5,262 nucleotides of DNA from Atribacteria bacterium SCGC AAA255-G05. Its GTDB lineage: Bacteria; Atribacterota; Phoenicimicrobiia; Phoenicimicrobiales; Phoenicimicrobiaceae. This document shows, one piece after another, positions 1-5,262 of the stretch; the first letter of the stretch is position 1; each line of letters starts with the position of its first letter. The position numbers and the translations under genes are program-made. The notes below the pieces were generated by a model, which did no database searches, was not told the origin of the DNA, and saw only the letters and a program-made list of their open reading frames with translations. Location: assembly GCA_000405605.1 (NCBI GenBank), contig ASPA01000102.1:1-5262 (forward strand), read 5' to 3'.

Positions 1-1
1 A

Positions 2-577
2 TTAATAAAGAGTGAAGATGAAATTACCGGATTGGCCAAAGAGATAAATTTCCCTATAGTGATGAAAATTGTCTCTCCTGACATCATCCATAAAACAGAT
101 GCAGGAGGAGTAAAATTAAATATTAAAGATGAAACGGAAGCCAGATTAGCTTATAAGGAAATTATCTTTCAGGCTAAGAAATATAAAAAAAAGGCAAGGA
201 TTTCAGGAGTAATAGCCTATACTATGGTTCCTCAAGGAACAGAGATTATTATAGGGATGATGAAAGACCCTCATTTTGGTCCGGTGGCAATGTTTGGATT
301 AGGGGGGATATTTGTAGAAGTGTTAAAGGATATTTCTTTTCGGATTATTCCCTTGGATGAAATAGATGCCAGGGAAATGATTACCGAGATAAAAGGGTAT
401 GAAATTTTGAAAGGGGTAAGGGGAGAAGGTCCCAAAGACATTAAAGCAATAAGGGAAGTTTTAATGAAGATTTCTAAACTTACTACGGAGAATCCTGAAA
501 TTAACGAAATAGACCTAAATCCCATCTTTGTATTTGAAAAGGGTCTGCAAGTAGTAGATGCTCGAATGATTTTATAA
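2..577 (+). CDS. acdB: ADP-forming acetyl/acyl-CoA synthetase, beta (ATP-grasp) subunit, 5'-partial
   Basis: This is the C-terminal 191 residues of the ATP-grasp half of an ADP-forming acyl-CoA synthetase (acyl-CoA + ADP + Pi to acid + CoA + ATP), a cytoplasmic energy-conserving enzyme of fermenters. The frame is open to the left edge (codon 1 at position 2), so the TTG at 32 is internal and the true start is outside the window. Family motifs are clear: KIVSPDIIHKTDAGGV near the beginning, including the His-Lys of the ATP-grasp_5 family; then the DPHFGPVAMFGLGGIFVEVL block; and near the C-terminus EIDLNPIF followed by VVDARM. A stand-alone beta subunit is usually about 220-235 residues, so only some 30-45 are missing if it is not fused to an alpha domain. 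It ends with TAA at 575-577. A molybdenum hydroxylase gene follows after a short gap, probably in the same operon. The family assignment is firm; the acyl substrate is unknown. Confidence 0.92.
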   Translation, partial: LIKSEDEITGLAKEINFPIVMKIVSPDIIHKTDAGGVKLNIKDETEARLAYKEIIFQAKKYKKKARISGVIAYTMVPQGTEIIIGMMKDPHFGPVAMFGLGGIFVEVLKDISFRIIPLDEIDAREMITEIKGYEILKGVRGEGPKDIKAIREVLMKISKLTTENPEINEIDLNPIFVFEKGLQVVDARMIL

Positions 578-620
578 GAAGAGAAAAATTAGTAAATAAA
601 ATATTATCTATTATCAAAAA

Positions 621-628
621 GGGGGTGG
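621..628 (+). promoter_or_regulatory. Shine-Dalgarno that decides the start of the molybdenum hydroxylase gene
   Basis: The G-rich stretch GGGGGTGG lies 5 bases before a TTG at 634. The GTG at 625 lies inside this motif and has no purine-rich site of its own upstream, so 634 (TTG) is the better start. A second TTG at 631 is too close to the motif. Confidence 0.55.
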
Positions 629-633
629 TTTTG

Positions 634-1776
634 TTGGAGAAAAAGCAGTTTGACGTTATCGGTAAAAGGTTTGATATTAAAAATATTGGTAAAGTAACCG
701 GTGAAGAAGTTTATTCTTGTGATGTAAATATTCCCGGTCAACTATATGCGGTAGTTTTACGAAGCTCCTATTCCCATGCTGAGATTAAAAAAATCGATTA
801 CACCGAAGCAGAGAAAATGGGAGCTATCTGTATCGGTCCGGACGATGTGCCGGACACTTTATATAATGAACGAATAGTAAGTATTCCCGATAAAACCTAT
901 CGTGACAGGACAGTTTTACCTAAAGATAAAGTTCGACATGTTGGAGAGGCCATTGCTGCTTGTGCAGCGGAAACAGAAGAGAAGGCTTTTGCTGCTTTAA
1001 AAAAGATAAAAGTAGAGTGGGGCAAGAAATGGGAACCAGTGGTAACCCTTGATGATGCTATGGATTCAAAAGCTCCTGCGATATATGACCATGTATATTT
1101 AGGAGAAGAAAAAGTAGATGTAAAAAATAATCTTGCCTGTGAGCGAAATATTATAGTGGGTGATGTAGAAGAAGGATTTAAAGAAGCGGATATAATTGTA
1201 GATGAAACATTTAATATAAAAAGAGTTTACCATATGCAGCTGGAGACTAAATCTGCAGTATGTAAACCGGAAGCAGATGGAGGAATAACTCTCTGGACTA
1301 CTACCCAGGGGATACATAATGTACGCATACTCTTAGGGAATATTTTTAACATTTCACTTAGTAAAATAAATGTTAAGAGAATTACCCTGGGAGGTTCTTT
1401 CGGTTCAAGTATTCAAATGAATTCAATAACCCCTATTTGTGTAGCTTTAGCTTTGAAAGCAAAAAAACCGGTGAAATTAGTAACTTCCCGAGAAGAAGAT
1501 ATGTACGACCATTCAAGTTATCCCTTAAAGACCCGTTTAAAAGTAGGGGTTAAAAAAGACGGAACTTTAACTGCAGCTCATTGTCAGGTATGGGTAGAGA
1601 TTGGTGGTCATAATATTCAAGCTTATCCTTATCTTGGTTGTGTAGCCGGTTGGTTTGCCTCTCTTTACAAATGGCAGAAAATAAAATACGAAGGGAAGGC
1701 TATTTACAGTAACAAAGGCCCTTCCTGTGCCAGAAGAGGATATGGCAGTCCCCAAATAAATTTCCCGGTAGACTGA
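634..1776 (+). CDS. Xanthine dehydrogenase/CoxL-family molybdopterin-binding subunit, 3'-truncated
   Basis: This is the large subunit of a molybdenum hydroxylase (xanthine dehydrogenase/aldehyde oxidase/CO dehydrogenase superfamily), which hydroxylates purines, aldehydes or N-heterocycles with partner FAD and 2Fe-2S subunits that are not seen here. The first ~135 residues match the a/b-hammerhead domain (KVTGEEVYS start, DKVRHVGEAIA). The first half of the Moco-binding domain follows: WTTTQG, a GGSFGSS loop where GGGFGGK-like motifs are usual, SREEDM, and RRGYGSPQ. The family is about 750-800 residues, but this frame ends at a TGA (1774-1776) after about 380, three codons past the conserved 'SPQINF'. 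The whole second Moco-binding domain with the catalytic Glu is therefore absent and the product cannot be active as it stands. A livM fragment on the other strand begins at the same point. The start is TTG 634, chosen from the ribosome binding site; GTG 625 is the alternative. It lies 56 bases after the ATP-grasp gene on the same strand. Confidence 0.9.
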   Translation: MEKKQFDVIGKRFDIKNIGKVTGEEVYSCDVNIPGQLYAVVLRSSYSHAEIKKIDYTEAEKMGAICIGPDDVPDTLYNERIVSIPDKTYRDRTVLPKDKVRHVGEAIAACAAETEEKAFAALKKIKVEWGKKWEPVVTLDDAMDSKAPAIYDHVYLGEEKVDVKNNLACERNIIVGDVEEGFKEADIIVDETFNIKRVYHMQLETKSAVCKPEADGGITLWTTTQGIHNVRILLGNIFNISLSKINVKRITLGGSFGSSIQMNSITPICVALALKAKKPVKLVTSREEDMYDHSSYPLKTRLKVGVKKDGTLTAAHCQVWVEIGGHNIQAYPYLGCVAGWFASLYKWQKIKYEGKAIYSNKGPSCARRGYGSPQINFPVD

Positions 1777-2235
1777 ACCACTAAAATAAGGCAGGTATCT
1801 TTCTACTGGTCCGCCTATTTCTTCCCACATATTAAAAACTACTTTAAGTATTTCCACCAGAGCGCAGGTAGTTAAAGCATACCACACTTCTTTTATTCGG
1901 AAACGAAACAAAGGAATCCCAATTAATAAAGCAAAAGCAACTGCTACCAAACCTCCGAGAATCATTCCAATCCAGGGAGTAAGATCAAAGCGGATAAGTA
2001 AAGTGCCAGAGGTGAAAGCGCCTAATCCCAGATAAGCAAAAGAAGCTAAGTCAACTTGGCCGGCTAAACCACCAATAATATTCCAAGAGGTAGCCATTAC
2101 TCCATATATTAGTACGGTGGTAACTAAAAGTATATTGTATTGGTTTGAACCAAATATTAAAGGTACAAATAAAGCAATAATTAAAAAAAATAATAATAAT
2201 AAATTCTCTAAATTATGATTTTTTTTGTGATTCAT
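1567..2235 (-). CDS. livM: Branched-chain amino acid ABC transporter permease LivM, 3'-truncated
   Basis: This is the second inner-membrane permease of a Liv/HAAT-type importer (BPD_transp_2 family), partner of the LivH encoded just upstream. Hydrophobic segments lie at about residues 11-29, 34-55, 64-80 and 86-108. The family signature WNIIGGLAGQVDLASFAYLG is at 51-70, followed by the cytoplasmic stretch with VWYALTTCALVEIL (118-130). Family members have about 290-350 residues. Here similarity ends near residue 156 (position about 1768). The remaining codons to the stop at 1567 are merely the antisense of the molybdenum hydroxylase gene, without membrane character, so the natural C-terminal half is missing. 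The start is ATG 2235-2233: it overlaps the livH stop as TAATG and sits 5 bases after GGGAGG. An in-frame ATG at 2271 lies within livH and is not favoured. The ATPase genes livG and livF would normally follow but are absent. Confidence 0.88.
   Translation of the reverse strand: MNHKKNHNLENLLLLFFLIIALFVPLIFGSNQYNILLVTTVLIYGVMATSWNIIGGLAGQVDLASFAYLGLGAFTSGTLLIRFDLTPWIGMILGGLVAVAFALLIGIPLFRFRIKEVWYALTTCALVEILKVVFNMWEEIGGPVERYLPYFSGSVYREIYLGTAISSSGTGRAFVTVNSLPFVFYFLPFVKRGKPTGYTTKIRISLNIMTTNLYPYLTMSCS
1761..1773. other. Rearrangement or chimera junction between two truncated genes
   Basis: On the + strand, molybdenum hydroxylase similarity runs through 'SPQINF' (codons to 1764) and possibly the next Val-Asp (to 1773). 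On the - strand, LivM similarity runs through residues 'SGSVY' (codon at 1770-1768). Both genes are cut 3' at the same place with no spacer, terminator, repeat or mobile-element end. GTAGAC at 1768-1773 could belong to both, so a few bases of microhomology are possible. I cannot tell a true inversion or deletion from an assembly or amplification chimera. Confidence 0.75.
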
Positions 2236-3095
2236 TATTTCCTCCCAAAAAGGCCTCTGGGTCGCAACCAAAGAACTAGAATAAATATAAGATATATTAC
2301 CAAAGATCTAGCCCTGGGATCCCAAAAAGACATAGCCAGTGATTCACCTATTCCTATAATTAAACCGGAAATTAATAATCCAGGTATCGAACCTAACCCA
2401 GCAAGTGCAAGAATGCACCAGCTAAGCAACCCGAAGCGTAACCCCATGGTTGGATCTACTTGTTGAAAGGTCATTAACAAACCACCAGATATGGCAGTTA
2501 GACTTGAGCCCAATCCAAAGGCAAGAGCATAAGTCTTTCGAAAATCAACTCCCATAAGAGAAGCTGCATCATAATCGTCAGAAGTTGCCCTTATTGTCCG
2601 CCCCGGCCAAGTCTTACTTAAGAAAAAAGATATACCTATAATAATAATTAAGCTTATTGCAGCCGAGATTAATCGTGAAAGAGCAATAGTATATCCTCCA
2701 AGTTGGATACTACCTTGAATAAAAGAATAAGAAAGCGCACGAGGCTGTGCCTTCCATGCTAATTGAGTAATGGCACCTAAAAAAGTCATTAAACCAACTG
2801 TTACAGCTATTTGTATAGTATAGTGTTCTTTTAGTGTACGATCAATTATTCCGTAATAGACCAACATTCCAATTGCAAATAATAGAGGAAAAGTAATTAG
2901 AGGGGTTAAGACTGCATCAATTCCCCATAATGAAGCAACCCAAAAAGAGAAGTACATGGAAAGCATTACGAAATTTCCATGTGCAAAGTTCACCACATTC
3001 ATTACCCCAAATATAAGTGATAATCCTAGGGCTATCAGGGCATATATGCAACCCATCAATACTCCGTCAAAAAGACTTTGAATAATTACTTCCAT
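2235..3095 (-). CDS. livH: Branched-chain amino acid ABC transporter permease LivH
   Basis: This is a complete 286-residue inner-membrane permease of the Liv/HAAT family (usual length about 285-310). It pairs with LivM to form the channel for substrate delivered by the binding protein encoded upstream. The N-terminal signature is present: GCIYALIALGLSLIFGVMN (15-33) followed by NFAHGNFVMLSMY (36-48). The conserved cytoplasmic loop WPGRTIRATSDDYDAASLMGVD is at 163-184, the LGSSLTAISGGL helix at 195-206, and the glycine-rich AGLGSIPGLLISGLIIGIGES stretch at 232-252. The protein ends with WLRPRGLFGRK, typical of the family. About eight hydrophobic segments can be seen. ATG 3095 is the only plausible start, because an in-frame stop lies two codons upstream. 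The best Shine-Dalgarno (AAGG ending at 3111) is 15 bases away, which is long. The substrate may be branched-chain amino acids, but this family also carries urea, amides and aromatic acids. Confidence 0.95.
   Translation of the reverse strand: MEVIIQSLFDGVLMGCIYALIALGLSLIFGVMNVVNFAHGNFVMLSMYFSFWVASLWGIDAVLTPLITFPLLFAIGMLVYYGIIDRTLKEHYTIQIAVTVGLMTFLGAITQLAWKAQPRALSYSFIQGSIQLGGYTIALSRLISAAISLIIIIGISFFLSKTWPGRTIRATSDDYDAASLMGVDFRKTYALAFGLGSSLTAISGGLLMTFQQVDPTMGLRFGLLSWCILALAGLGSIPGLLISGLIIGIGESLAMSFWDPRARSLVIYLIFILVLWLRPRGLFGRK
2236..2246 (-). promoter_or_regulatory. livM ribosome binding site with livH-livM stop/start overlap
   Basis: GGGAGG (2246-2241) is encoded by the last sense codons of livH and lies 5 bases before the livM ATG. 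The livH TAA and livM ATG share one A (TAATG). This arrangement favours translational coupling and equal amounts of the two permeases. Confidence 0.75.
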
Positions 3096-3110
3096 GTTTT
3101 ACACTTAATT

Positions 3111-3120
3111 CCTTCCCTTA
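3111..3120 (-). promoter_or_regulatory. Weakly placed livH ribosome binding site
   Basis: The sequence TAAGGGAAGG is the only purine-rich stretch before the livH ATG and ends 15 bases upstream of it. This is longer than the usual 5-10 bases and weaker than the sites of livK and livM. It fits lower synthesis of permease than of binding protein. Confidence 0.4.
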
Positions 3121-3148
3121 CTTCATTTACCTTTAATCTAATATACAT

Positions 3149-3193
3149 CTTTGCCTGGCTAAATAAAATTAGAAAATTATTAGCCAGGCAAAG
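3149..3193. terminator. 14-bp perfect stem-loop between livK and livH
   Basis: CTTTGCCTGGCTAA (3149-3162) is exactly complementary to TTAGCCAGGCAAAG (3180-3193), with a 17-base AT-rich loop. Read on the + strand it is followed by six T (3194-3199) and looks like an intrinsic terminator, but no + strand gene lies upstream of it. Read on the - strand, the direction of the operon, the T-run is absent: there the six bases form an A-run in front of the stem. In that direction it more likely blocks 3' exonucleases and stabilises the livK message, or partly attenuates transcription into livH. Such hairpins are common behind binding-protein genes, whose product is needed in excess. On the + strand it could stop antisense transcripts. 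Confidence 0.75.
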
Positions 3194-3204
3194 TTTTTTG
3201 AAGC

Positions 3205-3288
3205 TTATTTATATTTCGTAGCAAATACCGCTTTGATACTTTTATATCCTACCGAAAAAACAGTTTGAATCCCAGTAACTATTGAAAA
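3205..3288 (-). other. Open reading extension in frame behind the livK stop
   Basis: Directly after the livK TAA the same frame stays open for 27 codons (FSIVTGIQTVFSVGYK..., ending ATKYK) to a TAA at 3207-3205. It has no start codon of its own and no ribosome binding site. The preceding livK product already ends in a way usual for the family. It may be ordinary spacer, or a remnant C-terminal tail cut off by a stop mutation. Confidence 0.25.
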
Positions 3289-4560
3289 TTAATAGGTAGC
3301 ATCTAACCTGGGGAAAACAAACTCAGCTTCAGCTTCATCAAAGGGCCATACAACTTTGGGCTCACCTTTAATAACCTGCATAATCGTGGCTCTGGCAGAA
3401 GGATTATCTCCTTTTCCGTCGAAAGCAATATGATTTACCGGAAAAGTTTCTACTGCAGGACCAGAAGTTAAGTCAAGCTCTAAAAACGCTTTTCGCAAAT
3501 TGTCTGAATTAAGCGGGTCCTTGGGAGAAAGTTTACCGGAAAGCTCAAGCGCCTCTTTTAAAATCCACATTCCGTAATAATTCATCCCAGCGGCTTCAGT
3601 AGGTATGTGTCCAATCTTGGCAGTGTATTCTTTAACAAATTTGAGGTTTTGTGGTGTATTTTTAGCTGGGTTGTAACTGTAAGTATTGCTATAATACTCA
3701 GATGCTTCACCTAATGCTTCTATGGATTCAGGATCTGTAAATCCACATGCACCCATACCAGCAATAAATTTTGGAATTTTATTTAATTCTTTAAAGGCTT
3801 TGGCGAATATAATTCCATCCATAAAATATGGACAGGTAATTACAAAATCTGCTTTAGCTGCAGCAATTCCATGAACAATGGATGAAGCATCGGTAATATC
3901 ATAAGGGTATTCCTTTTGATAGACAATAGTAAGCCCATTATCTAAAGCCGCTTGTACAGCACCTATCGCATTGCTTCTTCCAAAAGAAGAATCTTCATTT
4001 AGGATAGCAATTTTTTCTACAGAGACTCCAGATTTTTCAGCAGCTTCCAAAACAAATTCGACAGCAGATCTGCCCTGCATACTTGCTTTAGGAGCAGGTC
4101 TAAACAGATATTGACGCCCCATCTCTGTTACATTATCTACCAAAGCATCAGCTACCAGAATTACTTTTTCCCTTTCAGTAATCTCCGATGCTGCTGTAGT
4201 TAATCGACTAATGTATAGACCTAAAACAGCTACCGGATGGTGTTTGCTTATCAGACTCTCAGCTGCCAGACGAGCACTCATCGCATTTTCACCTACATCT
4301 TCAGCCACTAATTCCAGAGGAATACCACCTAATGATTGAATTCCACCAGATTCATTAATATGCTGAACAGCAAGTTCCATACCAATTTTTGCTTCCGCAC
4401 CAAAAATTGCATGTGCACCGGTAAGAGGTTCAAGACAGCCAATTACGATTTTTTCAGGTAACTTTTCCGCTAAAACCATAAAATTAAATATTAATAAGCT
4501 CGCCAAAACAATAATTAAAATACTCACAATAAAACGTAAACTAAAACGCCTACACAACAT
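3289..4560 (-). CDS. livK: Periplasmic substrate-binding protein of a Liv/HAAT ABC importer
   Basis: This is a 423-residue type I periplasmic binding protein (Peripla_BP_6, LivK-like) that captures the substrate for LivH/LivM. Residues 1-31 form a Sec signal peptide: CRRFSLR basic start, a hydrophobic core at 11-30, and a VLA cleavage site. No lipobox cysteine is present (Cys only at 3 and 42), so the protein should be free in a periplasm. The mature protein starts the fold with IVIGCLEPLTGAHAIFGAEAK (38-58), then MELAVQHINESGGI and LELVAEDVGEN. The lobe-2 start PAPKASMQGRSAVEFV follows at about 155-170, and later FAKAFKELNK and AAGMNYYGMWIL. Length and order are normal for the family. ATG 4560 is 9 bases after a strong GAGGAGGT site. 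The gene has its own promoter and leader, while the acyl-CoA synthetase gene lies upstream on the same strand. The ligand cannot be read from the sequence; leucine-type amino acids are the default. Confidence 0.94.
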   Translation of the reverse strand: MLCRRFSLRFIVSILIIVLASLLIFNFMVLAEKLPEKIVIGCLEPLTGAHAIFGAEAKIGMELAVQHINESGGIQSLGGIPLELVAEDVGENAMSARLAAESLISKHHPVAVLGLYISRLTTAASEITEREKVILVADALVDNVTEMGRQYLFRPAPKASMQGRSAVEFVLEAAEKSGVSVEKIAILNEDSSFGRSNAIGAVQAALDNGLTIVYQKEYPYDITDASSIVHGIAAAKADFVITCPYFMDGIIFAKAFKELNKIPKFIAGMGACGFTDPESIEALGEASEYYSNTYSYNPAKNTPQNLKFVKEYTAKIGHIPTEAAGMNYYGMWILKEALELSGKLSPKDPLNSDNLRKAFLELDLTSGPAVETFPVNHIAFDGKGDNPSARATIMQVIKGEPKVVWPFDEAEAEFVFPRLDATY

Positions 4561-4569
4561 TTTTTTCCT

Positions 4570-4577
4570 ACCTCCTC
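4570..4577 (-). promoter_or_regulatory. Strong livK ribosome binding site
   Basis: GAGGAGGT lies 9 bases before the ATG at 4560. It is nearly the full anti-16S complement and fixes the start of livK. Confidence 0.8.
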
Positions 4578-4592
4578 ATTTTAAAATTTTTT

Positions 4593-4625
4593 TGATACTA
4601 AATTACTAATTTAAATAATGTATCA
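4593..4625. repeat. Inverted repeat in the livK leader
   Basis: TGATAC (4593-4598) and GTATCA (4620-4625) are exact inverted copies. Between them TAAATT-ACT-AATTTA (4599-4613) is a second perfect inverted repeat continuous with the left arm, leaving a 6-base bulge (4614-4619) on the right side. It lies between the predicted transcription start (about 4668) and the livK ribosome binding site. It could form an AT-rich leader hairpin or be a dyad operator for a repressor. No T-run follows in the direction of livK, so it is not a terminator. Confidence 0.5.
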
Positions 4626-4674
4626 CCCCCCACTTTTTTTAGTAAAATTTGCTAGTTTTATTATATTTTGTTTC

Positions 4675-4703
4675 ATTATATTTAAAATAAATTTTTGAGT
4701 CAA
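4675..4703 (-). promoter_or_regulatory. Sigma-70 type promoter of livK
   Basis: On the - strand a -35 box TTGACT (4703-4698) is followed after exactly 17 bases by a perfect -10 box TATAAT (4680-4675). Transcription would start near 4668 and give a leader of about 107 bases before the livK ATG. The surroundings are very AT-rich, so chance TATAAT matches are likely, but the matching -35 box at optimal distance makes this a good candidate. It implies that livKHM can be transcribed apart from the upstream acyl-CoA synthetase gene. Confidence 0.7.
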
Positions 4704-4741
4704 TAATTTTTATAAGATTGTTTATTATTTTTAAAAGCTTG

Positions 4742-5262
4742 TTAATTTTTCAAAGATTGTAAATATATCTTTTGAATTACTTTAGCACATCTTTCTCCGG
4801 TTTCGTAATTGGGAATTCTATATTTTTTTAATTCTCTTTTCGCTTCTTTTACTAATCTGCCGGCCATAAAACTGGCAAATATAGGTTTTTTTATTTCCTC
4901 TTTTGCTTTTCCTAAAGCCCGGGCAATTACCGTAGAATCCATAGAAGCAGTAGGAACAAAAATAGCAATTACCGTATCATATTCGGGGGCAATGACCTCG
5001 CATGTTGAAGCGAAGGTTTCTGCACTCCCATAAGCTAAAAGGTCGAAAGGATTTCCCAAAGAGACATGGGGAGGAAGAATTTCTTTTAATACATTCTTTA
5101 AACTTTCGGATGGTTCAGGGACTTCTAATCCTAATTCTTCTAATTTATCCGTAGTCAATACCGCAGGTCCCCCTGAATTGGTAATCACGCCGATCTTATT
5201 CCCCTTGACTTTCGGGTAATGAATAAGACCCCGGCATAAATCAAACATCTCCTCTACCCCTT
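4742..5262 (-). CDS. acdA: ADP-forming acetyl/acyl-CoA synthetase, alpha subunit, 5'-partial
   Basis: This is the C-terminal 173 or so residues of the CoA-ligase (alpha) half of an ADP-forming acyl-CoA synthetase. The frame is open to the window edge (GVEE precedes the Met at 5248), so that Met is internal. The Succ_CoA_lig flavodoxin-like domain is recognised by NKIGVITNSGGPAVLTTDKL, ELGLEVPEPSE, then LPPHVSLGNPFDLLAYGS, a beta strand DTVIAIFVPTAS and PIFASFMAGR. The phosphorylated His of the SHTGSLAG motif should lie some 30 residues upstream, outside the window. The protein ends at a TAA (4744-4742) without an ATP-grasp domain, so it depends on a separate beta subunit such as the one at the left end of the window. 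The 181 bases before livK carry no evident terminator but do carry the livK promoter. The substrate (acetyl-, branched-chain acyl- or aryl-CoA) cannot be told. Confidence 0.9.
   Translation of the reverse strand, partial: GVEEMFDLCRGLIHYPKVKGNKIGVITNSGGPAVLTTDKLEELGLEVPEPSESLKNVLKEILPPHVSLGNPFDLLAYGSAETFASTCEVIAPEYDTVIAIFVPTASMDSTVIARALGKAKEEIKKPIFASFMAGRLVKEAKRELKKYRIPNYETGERCAKVIQKIYLQSLKN

Noticed and set aside
271..525. Open frame on the - strand inside the ATP-grasp gene
   Set aside because: It is a shadow of a conserved gene whose motifs are read on the + strand.
578..620. Possible promoter between the ATP-grasp gene and the molybdenum hydroxylase gene
   Set aside because: The gap is short and AT-rich. 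No -35/-10 pair at proper spacing is visible, so cotranscription is simpler.
1099..1317. Open frame on the - strand inside the molybdenum hydroxylase gene
   Set aside because: It is a shadow frame, aromatic-rich from AT-rich antisense codons, without family resemblance.
1567..1767. C-terminal 67 codons of the livM frame as a novel LivM tail
   Set aside because: They are the exact antisense of the conserved molybdenum hydroxylase sequence and lack membrane segments, so they are not a real protein tail.
2215..2466. Open frame on the + strand across the livH/livM boundary
   Set aside because: It is antisense to two well-supported permease genes, has no recognisable family and no ribosome binding site.
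4568..4579. Minimal ORF ATG-AGG-AGG-TAG overlapping the livK ribosome binding site
   Set aside because: The ATG has no Shine-Dalgarno site. The AGG AGG codons are simply the livK ribosome binding site itself.
4592..4636. Possible 11-codon leader peptide before livK with Leu, Leu, Val and Ile codons (GTG start in the G-run, TAG stop in the inverted repeat)
   Set aside because: It has no ribosome binding site before the GTG and no terminator/antiterminator pair. The few Leu, Val and Ile codons are expected from AT-rich DNA.
4809..5033. Open frame on the + strand inside acdA
   Set aside because: It is antisense to the clear Succ_CoA_lig domain, with no start signal or family match.

Overview
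The window is AT-rich, gene-dense bacterial DNA. It holds parts of two catabolic gene clusters that meet head-on near position 1765. The genes are ADP-forming acyl-CoA synthetase subunits, a molybdenum hydroxylase and a branched-chain amino acid type (Liv/HAAT) ABC importer. This set, with strong GGAGG-type ribosome binding sites and a near-consensus sigma-70 promoter, suggests an anaerobic amino acid or organic acid fermenter. The importer binding protein has a Sec signal peptide without a lipobox cysteine, which fits a diderm (for example an Atribacterota-like or other candidate-phylum bacterium) better than a typical monoderm Firmicute. The taxonomic placement is only a guess.

Left part, + strand (1 to about 1765): the C-terminal portion of an ATP-grasp (beta) subunit of ADP-forming acetyl/acyl-CoA synthetase, then 56 bases later a CoxL/XdhA-like molybdopterin-binding subunit. 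The second gene stops after about 380 residues, roughly half the usual length, directly after its conserved RGYGxPQ motif.

Right part, - strand (5262 down to about 1765): the C-terminal part of the alpha (CoA-ligase) subunit of an ADP-forming acyl-CoA synthetase. An intergenic region follows with a clear promoter (TTGACT, 17 bases, TATAAT) and a palindromic leader. Then come the periplasmic binding protein (livK-like), a 190-base spacer with a 14-bp perfect stem-loop, permease livH, and permease livM overlapping livH by one base. LivM loses its family resemblance at about residue 156, at the same place where the molybdenum hydroxylase breaks off.

Together the genes would import an amino acid or similar small acid, oxidise or convert it to an acyl-CoA (steps not in the window), and recover ATP through the ADP-forming synthetase. 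The most notable observation is the junction at about 1761-1773: two unrelated genes on opposite strands are cut at the same point with nothing between them. That indicates a genomic inversion or deletion breakpoint, or an inverted chimera from assembly or whole-genome amplification. I found no RNA genes, CRISPR array, insertion sequence or clear novel system.
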